DNA of 5,367 nucleotides, taken from the NCBI GenBank assembly GCA_016213455.1, contig JACRAG010000251.1, positions 1 to 5,367 of the forward strand, in the 5' to 3' direction. This DNA comes from Anaerolineae bacterium. GTDB taxonomy: Bacteria > Chloroflexota > Anaerolineae > Anaerolineales > Anaerolineaceae. Of this stretch, positions 1 to 5,217 are shown piece by piece. The position numbers and the translations under genes were made by a program. Within the stretch, counting starts at the first letter, position 1. Each line of letters starts with the position of its first letter. The notes beneath the pieces were generated by a model that was not told where the DNA came from, did no database searches, and worked only from the letters and a program-made list of their open reading frames with translations.

Positions 1-191
1 CTTTGGAGCCGATGGTGCTGGTCAAAACCTGGCGAACCCGGGTGATGCCGGACGAGTGGACGGTCGCTTCGGCGGACGGATCACTCACCGCGCACTTTGA
101 ACACTCCATTGCGGTGACAGAGAACGGTCCACTCATCTTGACCTTACCGGCTGAGGCGAAAAACGCCGATCTGGACGATTCTGGCAAGTGA
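1..191 (+). CDS. map: Type I methionine aminopeptidase, C-terminal part (5' end outside window)
   Basis: This is the last 62 codons of a cytosolic metalloprotease that removes the initiator methionine from nascent proteins. The reading frame is open from the window edge, so the gene starts upstream; the TTG at 3-5 is an internal Leu codon, not a start. Two hallmark blocks of the pita-bread fold are visible. LEPMV at the very start corresponds to the family's 'IEPM' block, whose Glu is a metal ligand. AHFEHSIAVTENGPLILT (second Glu codon at 99-101) corresponds to the AxxEHTxxVTxxGxxxLT block carrying the last metal-ligand Glu. About 15 residues, acidic near the end, follow the usual C-terminus. 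It lies 55 bp upstream of rpmJ in the classical place for map (secY-adk-map), but the infA gene that often comes next is missing. The identification rests on the C-terminal blocks only, but these are distinctive. Confidence 0.9.
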   Translation, partial: LEPMVLVKTWRTRVMPDEWTVASADGSLTAHFEHSIAVTENGPLILTLPAEAKNADLDDSGK

Positions 192-200
192 GAGTATAAT
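172..200 (+). promoter_or_regulatory. Candidate sigma70-type promoter for the rpmJ-rpsM operon
   Basis: A perfect -10 hexamer TATAAT lies at 195-200. TGGACG at 172-177 matches the TTGACA -35 consensus at four of six positions, with an ideal 17-bp spacer. The element overlaps the map stop codon and would start transcription near 207, about 40 nt before rpmJ. It could drive the alpha operon apart from the upstream genes. This is a consensus match only; an A+T-rich hexamer in an otherwise GC-rich stretch supports it. Confidence 0.55.
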
Positions 201-246
201 TGCGGCTTTGGCTGCGTGTAACGTTTTTTGAAGGAGATTAGGCATC

Positions 247-360
247 ATGAGAGTATCGCCGTCCATTCGCAAGCGATGCGCCAAGTGCAAAATTGTAAAG
301 CGCTCCGGGCGCCTGTACGTCATTTGTGAAAACCCAAAGCATAAGCAGCGACAGGGGTAA
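247..360 (+). CDS. rpmJ: 50S ribosomal protein L36 (zinc-ribbon form)
   Basis: The 37-residue product has exactly the usual length of bacterial L36, a small zinc-binding protein of the large subunit that contacts 23S rRNA. It was found by reading the sequence directly and is shorter than most ORF cut-offs. The zinc ligands are intact in a C-x2-C-x12-C-x4-H arrangement: Cys11, Cys14, Cys27 and His32. The C-terminus [10 protein letters not shown] is the family signature. The protein is strongly basic. The ATG at 247 is preceded by a strong SD, AAGGAG at 231-236. The gene sits between map and rpsM, with only 6 nt to the next start codon, as in the alpha-operon head of many bacteria. Because it keeps the zinc ligands, this is the C+ paralogue rather than the zinc-independent form induced under zinc limitation in some bacteria. 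Confidence 0.96.
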   Translation: MRVSPSIRKRCAKCKIVKRSGRLYVICENPKHKQRQG

Positions 361-366
361 GAGAAA

Positions 367-753
367 ATGGCTCGTATTGAAGGTGTTGATCTTCCGCGCA
401 ATAAGCGGATCGAAGTCGGTTTGACTTATATTTTTGGAATCGGACCTACCCGGGCTCATGAGATCCTCTCAGCCACGCGCGTCAATCCTGACACGCGGGT
501 GAAAGACCTCGCTGAAACCGATGTCCAGTTGATGCGCGATTTTATTTCGCGTTCTTATAAAGTGGAAGGCGATCTGCGCCGCGAAGTTCAAATGAACATC
601 AAGCGCTTGATCGAGATTGGTTGCTACCGTGGCTTACGCCATCGCCGCAACCTGCCCGCCCATGGTCAACGCACCCGCACCAACTCGCGCACACGCAAAG
701 GTCCCAAGAAGACCGTTGCCGGTCGCGGTCGCCGTCGCGGTGGCAAGAAATAA
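367..753 (+). CDS. rpsM: 30S ribosomal protein S13
   Basis: S13 lies in the head of the small subunit, where it contacts the P-site tRNA through its basic tail and forms inter-subunit bridges. The 128-residue product is full length for the family. The N-terminus [20 protein letters not shown] and the helix-two-turn-helix core with GIGPTRA (residues 24-30) are typical. The conserved C-terminal block is present as [20 protein letters not shown], followed by [10 protein letters not shown] and a Gly/Arg/Lys-rich end. The usual PVRGQRT reads PAHGQRT here, a mild variation. The start codon lies 6 nt after the rpmJ stop with only a weak purine-rich SD (AAGAGAAA), so translational coupling to rpmJ is likely. 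In E. coli, S4 represses this operon through a pseudoknot over the rpsM start; there is no room here for a long leader in front of rpsM. Confidence 0.97.
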   Translation: MARIEGVDLPRNKRIEVGLTYIFGIGPTRAHEILSATRVNPDTRVKDLAETDVQLMRDFISRSYKVEGDLRREVQMNIKRLIEIGCYRGLRHRRNLPAHGQRTRTNSRTRKGPKKTVAGRGRRRGGKK

Positions 754-760
754 TTCGGGT

Positions 761-818
761 GGGTCCCGGCTGGGAAACAGGGAAACTTCCTCTTCCCGGC
801 GGCTGCCCGGCCGGACCC
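761..818 (+). promoter_or_regulatory. Long GC-rich stem-loop in the rpsM-rpsK spacer
   Basis: Positions 761-774 pair with 806-818: six base pairs (761-766 with 813-818), a bulged C at 767, then seven more (768-774 with 806-812, including one G-U). The enclosed segment holds a second small helix, AGG plus AA at 779-784 against TTCCT at 787-791, and GGGAA at 772-776 could alternatively pair with TTCCC at 793-797. No T-tract follows, so it does not look like a simple intrinsic terminator. It fills most of an unusually long 149-bp gap. Possible roles are an mRNA stability element, a ribosomal-protein binding site or an inserted repeat; sequence alone does not decide. Confidence 0.6.
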
Positions 819-845
819 GGCTTGAAGAATTTGTTTGGACGCAGC

Positions 846-894
846 AAACCTGGATGTAATGTAAACAGGTAAACCTGGATGTAACGTAAACAGG
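846..894 (+). repeat. Tandem direct repeat, 2 copies, 25-bp period, upstream of rpsK
   Basis: A 24-nt unit occurs at 846-869 and again at 871-894, separated by one T. The copies differ at one position (T860 versus C885). The unit begins AAACCTGGATGTAA and ends GTAAACAGG. The 3' end of the second copy runs into the rpsK SD (AGGAAGGA, 892-899), so the duplication reaches the translation start region. The first copy holds TGTAAT (855-860), one base from a perfect -10, with TTGTTT at 831-836 as a poor -35 at 18-bp spacing, so a weak internal promoter is possible but unproven. Confidence 0.9.
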
Positions 895-902
895 AAGGAA
901 AA

Positions 903-1307
903 ATGGCACAAAATGTTCGTTCGACGCGCAGAGCGTCATCTGCAAAGAAGATTAAGCGAACGCTGACTTCAGGGCAGATTCATATCTTCGCCTCCTTCAA
1001 CAACACCATCGTAACGGTGACTGACCAGCAGGGCAATGCTGTCTGCTGGGGAAGCTCCGGTTCGGCTGGCTTCAAGGGTTCGCGCAAAAGCACGCCTTTT
1101 GCCGCGCGCCTGGCTGCCGAGCAGGCGATCAAAGTCGCTGTGGCAATGGGTTTGCAGGAAGCTGATCTGATCGTAAAAGGGCCTGGCCCCGGACGTGAAT
1201 CGGCCATCCGCGCCGTGCAATCGTTGGGTGTTCGGGTTCGTTCGATTTCCGATGTGACGCCGGTTGCGCATAACGGCTGCCGTCCCCCGAAGAAACGCCG
1301 CGTGTAA
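903..1307 (+). CDS. rpsK: 30S ribosomal protein S11
   Basis: S11 sits on the platform of the small subunit near the E-site codon and binds 16S rRNA together with S6, S18 and S21. The product is 134 residues, normal for bacterial S11. Family blocks appear in order: [20 protein letters not shown] (24-43), [20 protein letters not shown] (49-68), [14 protein letters not shown] (91-104) and the invariant end [18 protein letters not shown] (117-134). The N-terminus is short and Arg/Lys-rich, as usual. The ATG at 903 follows an SD, AGGAAGGA, at 892-899. The gene is separated from rpsM by 149 bp, far more than the spacing elsewhere in this cluster, and it stands 13 nt before rpsD. All conserved residues I can check are present. 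Confidence 0.97.
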   Translation: MAQNVRSTRRASSAKKIKRTLTSGQIHIFASFNNTIVTVTDQQGNAVCWGSSGSAGFKGSRKSTPFAARLAAEQAIKVAVAMGLQEADLIVKGPGPGRESAIRAVQSLGVRVRSISDVTPVAHNGCRPPKKRRV

Positions 1308-1320
1308 GGAGAGGGAGCAT

Positions 1321-1782
1321 ATGGCTAGGTATATTGGACCGGTATGCAAATTATGCCGGCGTGAAGGTGAAAAACTGTTTTTGAAGGGTGAGCGTTGCTA
1401 CGGATCGAAATGCTCGTTCGAAAAACGCGGTTTTGCCCCCGGCCAGCACGGCCGCACCCGGCAGGGTCGCCAGGAACGTGAATCGGACTACGCTCGCCAG
1501 TTACGCGCCAAGCAGAAAGCGCGCCGCGTTTACGGCGTTCTCGAACGCCAGTTCCGCCGCTATTTCGGCCTCGCGCGCCGCACCAAGGGCATGACCGGCT
1601 TCGTGCTGCTCAGAACCCTTGAGTTGCGCCTGGATAACATTATGTACCGCCTCGGTTACGCGGCTGACCGCGCCCAGGCCCGCCAGCTGGTGAACCATGG
1701 ACACGTCCTGGTCAACAATCAGCGCGCGGACATCCCCTCGATGCTTCTGCAGGCTGGGGATGTGGTCACCGTCAGCGAATGA
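1321..1782 (+). CDS. rpsD: 30S ribosomal protein S4, cut by an in-frame TGA after 153 codons
   Basis: S4 is a primary 16S rRNA-binding protein that starts assembly of the 30S body and helps form the mRNA entry site. The N-terminus [20 protein letters not shown] carries a zinc-binding site: Cys9, Cys12, Cys26 and Cys31 (C-x2-C-x13-C-x4-C), the C+ form. GQHGR follows, then the helical domain, and then a complete S4 RNA-binding motif ([20 protein letters not shown] through [15 protein letters not shown]). SDs AAGGAG (1306-1311) and GAGGGAG (1311-1317) precede the ATG. The family is usually about 200-210 residues, but this frame stops at TGA 1780-1782. The missing C-terminal domain is present directly downstream in the same frame, giving 212 codons in all. 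The stop falls where relatives have a residue such as Gly, Lys or Asn in a V-x-E-x-[SA]-R context. The family call is certain; whether the truncation is biological is not. Confidence 0.93.
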   Translation: MARYIGPVCKLCRREGEKLFLKGERCYGSKCSFEKRGFAPGQHGRTRQGRQERESDYARQLRAKQKARRVYGVLERQFRRYFGLARRTKGMTGFVLLRTLELRLDNIMYRLGYAADRAQARQLVNHGHVLVNNQRADIPSMLLQAGDVVTVSE

Positions 1783-1959
1783 GCGCGCGGCAACGGCTTC
1801 TTCAAGGAGCTGCCGGAATTCGCAGATAAGCGCCTGTGCCCGCTCAGGCTTGACCGCGATCTCAAGAATCTCTCGGGACGCGTTCTTCGCCAGCCTGAAC
1901 GGGCGGAGATTGACGGTAACCTGAACGAGCAATTAATCGTCGAGTACTACTCGCGCTAA
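1783..1959 (+). pseudogene. rpsD: Displaced C-terminal portion of S4, in frame after the TGA
   Basis: These 58 codons continue the rpsD frame and end at TAA 1957-1959. They read as the standard S4 C-terminus: ARGNGFFKEL, then DRDLKNLSGRVLRQPERAEI, then DGNLNEQLIVEYYSR. No start codon with an SD allows the tail to be made separately. The stretch KRLCPLRLDRD (1828-1860) departs from the family's usual KRPVPxWLxRD. Adding one C after 1833 restores KRPVPA, and removing one base near 1846 returns to frame, so a -1/+1 pair is likely; the odd reading also uses the rare-looking codon AGG. I treat this as part of one S4 gene damaged by nonsense plus indels, or as sequence error. The 49-nt gap that follows leads to rpoA. 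Confidence 0.85.
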
Positions 1960-1975
1960 CCCACCAATGACACCG

Positions 1976-1993
1976 GGCCTCCGCAAGGGGGTC
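1976..1993 (+). promoter_or_regulatory. Small GNRA-capped hairpin just before the rpoA SD
   Basis: GGCCTCC (1976-1982) pairs with GGGGGTC (1987-1993) around a GCAA tetraloop; two of the seven pairs are G-U. It ends 3 nt before the rpoA SD at 1997-2005. CACC at 1971-1974 could also pair with GGTG at 2001-2004 and cover that SD. A modest role in rpoA translation is possible. Short hairpins like this also arise by chance in GC-rich spacers. Confidence 0.35.
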
Positions 1994-2008
1994 GGGAAGG
2001 GGTGAATT

Positions 2009-2974
2009 GTGGCAGCTCTTAGTAACATGGTAACGCCGAAAGTCGAGCGCGAAGCTGAGGCTCGCAATTATGGCAAGTTTGTAATCGGCCCCCTTGAAGG
2101 CGGCTACGGCGTCACGCTGGGCAATGCACTGCGTCGCGTTCTGCTCTCGTCCCTGGACGGGGCAGCGGTGACATCCATCCGTGTTTCGGATGTGTTGCAT
2201 GAGTTCAGCGATATTCCGGGGGTGCGGGAAGACGTCATTCAGGTTATGCTGCAGATTAAACAACTGCGCCTGATCCTGCATGATGTTGAATCATCCCATC
2301 TTCACCTCGAAGTTCGTGGTGAGGGTGTGGTGACCGCGGCGGACATCCAGACTCCGTCTGAGGTGGAAATCGTCAACCCGGATCTGTATCTGTTCACAGT
2401 GGATGATCCCAACACCCGGTTGGAGATCGACCTGGTGGTCGGGCGTGGACGCGGCTATTCGCCCGCTTCCGAGCGCAGCGGCCGCCTGCCGATCGGAGAA
2501 CTCCCTGTGGACGCCATCTTCAGCCCGGTCAAACGGGTTAACTGGAGTGTGGCATCGGCTCGTGTTGGGCAGAGCACTGACTTTGATCGCCTGATCCTGG
2601 AGATCTGGACGGACGGTACGATTACGCCCGAGCGCTCGCTGAGCACCGCCTCAAAAATTATGATTGATCACCTGCGCTTCATGGCTGGCATCAGTGAAGA
2701 AACCCTGATGTTGGGCGTGGAGAAGGAAGTGGTCGGCAGCCGTCTGACCAGCGAAGCGGCCGAGACCCCCATTGAAAACCTGGACCTGTCGGTGCGTGTA
2801 TTCAACTCGTTGAAGCGCACAGGCATTACCACGGTTGGCGATGTGCTCGAGCTCCTGGAAAAAGGCGACGAAGCAGTCATGTCCATTCGCAACTTCGGTG
2901 AGAAGAGCCTGGACGAACTGCGCCAGAAGATGCGGGAAAAAGGTTTCCTGCACGACGAGAAAACTGTGGAGTAA
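2009..2974 (+). CDS. rpoA: DNA-directed RNA polymerase alpha subunit
   Basis: The alpha subunit dimerises to seed RNA polymerase assembly, and its C-terminal domain binds UP elements and activators. The 321-residue product is full length. The N-terminal domain (about 1-235) contains NYGKFVIGPLEGGYGVTLGN and LRRVLLSSL (41-49), the dimer and beta-contact region. A linker at about 245-253 joins the C-terminal domain, where LSVRVFNSLK carries Arg263 and Asn266, equivalent to the DNA-binding Arg265 and Asn268 of E. coli. NFGEKSLDEL (295-304) is the second helix-hairpin-helix contact, with Lys299 matching E. coli Lys298. I chose the GTG at 2009 because AAGGGGTGA (1997-2005) is a strong SD at proper spacing; the ATG at 2027 (codon 7) lacks one. 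The stop is 6 nt before rplQ. The order rpsD-rpoA-rplQ is the classical alpha-operon order. Confidence 0.97.
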   Translation: MAALSNMVTPKVEREAEARNYGKFVIGPLEGGYGVTLGNALRRVLLSSLDGAAVTSIRVSDVLHEFSDIPGVREDVIQVMLQIKQLRLILHDVESSHLHLEVRGEGVVTAADIQTPSEVEIVNPDLYLFTVDDPNTRLEIDLVVGRGRGYSPASERSGRLPIGELPVDAIFSPVKRVNWSVASARVGQSTDFDRLILEIWTDGTITPERSLSTASKIMIDHLRFMAGISEETLMLGVEKEVVGSRLTSEAAETPIENLDLSVRVFNSLKRTGITTVGDVLELLEKGDEAVMSIRNFGEKSLDELRQKMREKGFLHDEKTVE

Positions 2975-2980
2975 GGCATT

Positions 2981-3358
2981 ATGCGACACGGTGTAGCTGG
3001 TTATAAATTGGGACGCACGATGGGGCAGCGCAACGCCTTGCGCCGCACGCTCATCAACCAATTGTTTACCCATGAACGCATCGAGACCACCCGCGCCAAA
3101 GCGATGGCCATCCGTGGCGATGCTGAACGTCTGATTACCCTGGCCCGCAACAGCGCCAAGGGCAGCGATATGGACAAAGTGAACGCCCGCCGCCTGGCGG
3201 CTTCCCGCATGGCGAATGCGGAAATCGTTCGCAAGCTGTTCGATGATATCGCCCCGCGCTACGCGAACCGCAACGGCGGGTACACCCGCATGCTCAAGCT
3301 GACGCCCCGCCTGGGTGACGCGGCTGAGATGGTTCTGCTCGAACTGGTCGAAGGGTAG
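2981..3358 (+). CDS. rplQ: 50S ribosomal protein L17
   Basis: L17 binds 23S rRNA near the exit side of the large subunit. The product is 125 residues, typical for the short bacterial form. The signature runs from MRHGVAGYKLGRTMGQRNAL through LRRTLINQLFTHERIETTRA, and the C-terminal GGYTRMLKLTPRLGDAAEMV is the usual end block, followed by LLELVEG. The ATG lies 6 nt after the rpoA stop, and the SD (TAAGG, 2972-2976) overlaps that stop codon, so translation is probably coupled to rpoA. It ends the canonical alpha operon; the 65-bp structured spacer that follows separates it from truA. Confidence 0.97.
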   Translation: MRHGVAGYKLGRTMGQRNALRRTLINQLFTHERIETTRAKAMAIRGDAERLITLARNSAKGSDMDKVNARRLAASRMANAEIVRKLFDDIAPRYANRNGGYTRMLKLTPRLGDAAEMVLLELVEG

Positions 3359-3366
3359 TTTATCCA

Positions 3367-3421
3367 CGGCTGCCGGTTTTTGACCGGCGGCCGATCCAAG
3401 CCGACCGGCTTAAACCGGATC
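3367..3421 (+). promoter_or_regulatory. Two adjacent hairpins with a competing alternative pairing before truA
   Basis: The first stem pairs 3367-3377 with 3383-3393 (11 bp, one G-U, five-nucleotide loop). The second pairs GATCC (3393-3397) with GGATC (3417-3421) and AAGCC (3398-3402) with GGCTT (3407-3411), leaving a 5-nt bulge. CCGGTTT (3373-3379) is also complementary to AAACCGG (3412-3418), which would disrupt both stems. No T-run follows either stem, so this is not a classical terminator. The second stem ends 2 nt before the truA ATG and would bury its only SD-like bases (GGA, 3417-3419), so control of truA initiation or of mRNA processing is a reasonable guess. Confidence 0.5.
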
Positions 3422-3423
3422 GA

Positions 3424-4200
3424 ATGGCACGTTACAAACTCATTCTTGCCTATGATGGCACGCATTTCCAGGGGTTCCAGCGGCAGGGGAAAACCCGAAC
3501 CGTTCAGTTGGAACTGGAAACAGCGTTGCGCAAGCTGGGCTGGCAGGGGAACACCCTTCTCTCTGCCGGGCGGACTGACACGGGAGTGCATGCTTCCGGT
3601 CAGGTAGCTGCTGCGGATCTGGATTGGGTTCATGGAACAGAGGCGTTGACTTATGCGCTGAACATGAACCTGCCGGATGATGTTGCGGTGATCCGCGCGG
3701 AAGAAGCCGGGGCGGATTTTCATCCCCGCTTTGATGCGGTGGAGCGAGGATATCGCTACCGGATTTACCAGGCCAAAATGCGCGACCCTTTGCGCGAGCG
3801 GTTCGCCTGGCGGCTCTGGCCGGAAGTATCGGTGGAGTGCCTGAACCAATGCGCAAAGCAACTGCTGGGGACGCACGATTTCGCGGCATTTGGCAACCCG
3901 CCAAAGGCCGGGGGCAGCACACTCCGCCACGTTTACTCGGCAGAGTGGAGCGCCCACGAAGACGAACTGTCCTTTGAAGTGCATGGAAATGCTTTTCTGT
4001 ACCACATGGTACGCAGGATGGTGAATGCGCAGGTGATGGTCGGGCAGAGCCGGCTGAGCCTGACGGACTTTATCCAGTCCGTCCAAAACGCTGAGCCGCT
4101 GCCGCCTGGCCTGGCACCCGCCCAGGGACTGGTACTCCTGGAAGTGCGTTATGCCTCCAACCGGCAAGAAGCAGTACGTTTGATGAAGACCTTGTTGTAA
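3424..4200 (+). CDS. truA: tRNA pseudouridine(38-40) synthase TruA
   Basis: TruA isomerises uridines 38, 39 and 40 in the anticodon stem-loop of many tRNAs to pseudouridine. The 258-residue length fits the family. The catalytic motif SAGRTDTGVHASGQ (47-60) holds the nucleophile Asp52, equivalent to Asp60 of E. coli. DFHPRFDAVERGYRYRIY (98-115) supplies the conserved active-site Tyr/Arg block, HDFAAFGNP (151-159) is the usual mid-domain motif, and FLYHMVRRMV (191-200) and APAQGLVLLEV (231-241) complete the C-terminal half. A Gly normally follows the MVR-x-MV segment; here it is Asn. The ATG at 3424 has only a weak SD and sits right behind a hairpin pair. truA between rplQ and rplM is a common arrangement in Gram-positive bacteria and Chloroflexota. 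The stop codon overlaps the rplM SD, linking it to the next genes. Confidence 0.96.
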   Translation: MARYKLILAYDGTHFQGFQRQGKTRTVQLELETALRKLGWQGNTLLSAGRTDTGVHASGQVAAADLDWVHGTEALTYALNMNLPDDVAVIRAEEAGADFHPRFDAVERGYRYRIYQAKMRDPLRERFAWRLWPEVSVECLNQCAKQLLGTHDFAAFGNPPKAGGSTLRHVYSAEWSAHEDELSFEVHGNAFLYHMVRRMVNAQVMVGQSRLSLTDFIQSVQNAEPLPPGLAPAQGLVLLEVRYASNRQEAVRLMKTLL

Positions 4201-4209
4201 GGTGATAAA

Positions 4210-4641
4210 ATGGCTATGGACAAAACTTTCGTCCTAAAAGGGAAACCTGAATCCGATTGGATTTTGGTGGATGCAAAAGAACAGGGCCTTGGCCGGTTGG
4301 CGACTCAGATCGCGCATCTCCTCTTGGGGAAGCACAAACCGACCTACACGCCTGGTGTTGATATGGGCGACTACGTTGTCGTAGTGAATGCCCGCGGCAT
4401 GAACCTCACCAATGAGCGCATGCTGACCAAGTTCTACCACAAACACTCGAATTATCCGGGTGGTTTGAAATCCGTCAGCCTGCGTGACCAGCTGCAGAAG
4501 CACCCGGATCGTGTGATCCGCGCTGCTGTTTGGGGTATGCTGCCGCATAACAAAATGGGCCGCCGGTTGATCAAAAAGTTGAAAATTTATGCTGGTAATG
4601 TGCACCCGCACGAAGCACAGAACCCGGCCCCGGTAGCGTAA
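4210..4641 (+). CDS. rplM: 50S ribosomal protein L13
   Basis: L13 is an early-assembling large-subunit protein bound to 23S rRNA. The 143-residue product is full length. Family blocks appear in order: WILVDAKEQGLGRLATQIAH (17-36), LLGKHKPTYTPGVDMGDYVV (38-57), NARGMNLTNERM (60-71), YHKHSNYPGGLK (76-87) and AVWGMLPHNKMGRRLIKKLK (106-125), ending in KIYAGNVHPHEAQNP. The ATG at 4210 is preferred because AAGGTGA (4199-4205) lies at suitable distance; an alternative ATG two codons later would give nearly the same protein. The SD overlaps the truA stop, and the gap is 9 nt, so the genes are likely co-translated. L13 and S9 are almost always adjacent, as they are here. Confidence 0.97.
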   Translation: MAMDKTFVLKGKPESDWILVDAKEQGLGRLATQIAHLLLGKHKPTYTPGVDMGDYVVVVNARGMNLTNERMLTKFYHKHSNYPGGLKSVSLRDQLQKHPDRVIRAAVWGMLPHNKMGRRLIKKLKIYAGNVHPHEAQNPAPVA

Positions 4642-4656
4642 AGGAGCGAGGGAAAG

Positions 4657-5052
4657 ATGTCCGTTCAGTATTATGAGGGTATCGGCCGCCGCAAAGAGGC
4701 CACCGCGCGCGTCCGCTTGATGAGCGGTACCGGCAAATTCATCGTCAACGAGAAACTCGCTGAAGATTATTTCACCCGCCTGGGCGACCTGGAGTCCATT
4801 CTGGCTCCTGTGGATGCCGCCGGGCAGGAACGCTCTCGCCTGGACATCACCGTCCTGGTGAAGGGTGGTGGCGTGACCGGCCAGACTGACGCTGTTCAGC
4901 TGGGTGTGGCTCGCGCCCTGGTGAAGATGAACGGCGAACTGACGCCGGTGATGCGCAAGGGTGGTTTCCTAACTCGAGACGCACGCGTCAAAGAGCGGAA
5001 AAAACCAGGTCTCAAACGCGCCCGCAAGGCCCCGACCTACACCAAACGCTAA
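4657..5052 (+). CDS. rpsI: 30S ribosomal protein S9
   Basis: S9 is in the head of the small subunit; its C-terminal tail reaches the anticodon stem of P-site tRNA. The 131-residue product is full length. It begins with the typical YYEGIGRRKEATARVRL (5-21), carries VKGGGVTGQTDAVQLGVARA (68-87), and ends in the family tail LTRDARVKERKKPGLKRARK followed by APTYTKR, whose last two residues Lys-Arg are the conserved P-site contact. The gene lies 15 nt after rplM. AAGGAG (4641-4646) is the SD, with GAGGGA (4649-4653) closer in. It is the last gene of the + strand run and is followed by an intrinsic terminator at 5072-5105. Confidence 0.97.
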   Translation: MSVQYYEGIGRRKEATARVRLMSGTGKFIVNEKLAEDYFTRLGDLESILAPVDAAGQERSRLDITVLVKGGGVTGQTDAVQLGVARALVKMNGELTPVMRKGGFLTRDARVKERKKPGLKRARKAPTYTKR

Positions 5053-5071
5053 AGTTTCATTTCGATTTGCG

Positions 5072-5105
5072 AATAGCGTGGGAGAACGTTTTCCCACGCT
5101 ATTTT
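5072..5105 (+). terminator. Intrinsic terminator after rpsI
   Basis: A perfect 12-bp stem (5072-5083 with 5092-5103) encloses an 8-nt loop and runs into a short T-run (5102-5105). The core is AGCGTGGGA against TCCCACGCT. It begins 19 nt after the rpsI stop codon and very likely ends the ribosomal-protein transcript. The T-tract is short, which may reduce efficiency. Confidence 0.85.
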
Positions 5106-5149
5106 GCTGTTCGGTGAGGGTATTAACGCTGGGGTGAAAGGCAAAAAGA

Positions 5150-5179
5150 AAAATCCCCTGTATAGCTCCAGGGGATTTT
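5150..5179 (-). terminator. Bidirectional-type terminator, best oriented for the convergent minus-strand gene
   Basis: A perfect 11-bp stem (5150-5160 with 5169-5179; core TCCCCTG against CAGGGGA) has an 8-nt loop. Read on the minus strand it is followed by a T-rich tract, TTTTTCTTTTT (complement of 5143-5153), a stronger poly-U than on the plus strand, where only TTTTG follows. It lies about 40 bp beyond the stop codon of the minus-strand frame at 5218. It may also back up the rpsI terminator. Confidence 0.8.
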
Positions 5180-5217
5180 GTGATGATTTGATGGATGGAA
5201 AAGCTGCCGATCTTGCT

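Noticed and set aside
144..459. Minus-strand frames opposite map, rpmJ and rpsM
   Set aside because: They are antisense to recognised genes and show no family features.
599..945. Several 80-103 codon frames on both strands across the rpsM-rpsK spacer
   Set aside because: They overlap the ends of rpsM or rpsK, consist of low-complexity GC-rich translations and have no convincing SD or family match.
1780..1782. Genome-wide reassignment of TGA (to Trp or Gly)
   Set aside because: Trp is encoded by TGG in rpsK and rpoA here, map ends at TGA where the protein is already past its usual end, and Trp is not expected at the rpsD site. A single TGA beside a probable indel pair fits error better.
1779..1825. 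ATGA overlap at the rpsD stop, suggesting a coupled downstream gene
   Set aside because: The ATG at 1779 opens a frame of only 15 codons that is not the frame encoding the S4 tail, so it cannot produce the missing C-terminus.
2651..3367. 238-codon minus-strand open frame opposite rpoA and rplQ
   Set aside because: Antisense shadow of the RpoA C-terminal half and L17, with no independent start signal or recognisable domain.
3259..4167. 302-codon minus-strand open frame opposite rplQ and truA
   Set aside because: It lies antisense to two clearly identified genes, resembles no family I know, and is explained by GC-rich codon bias on the coding strand.
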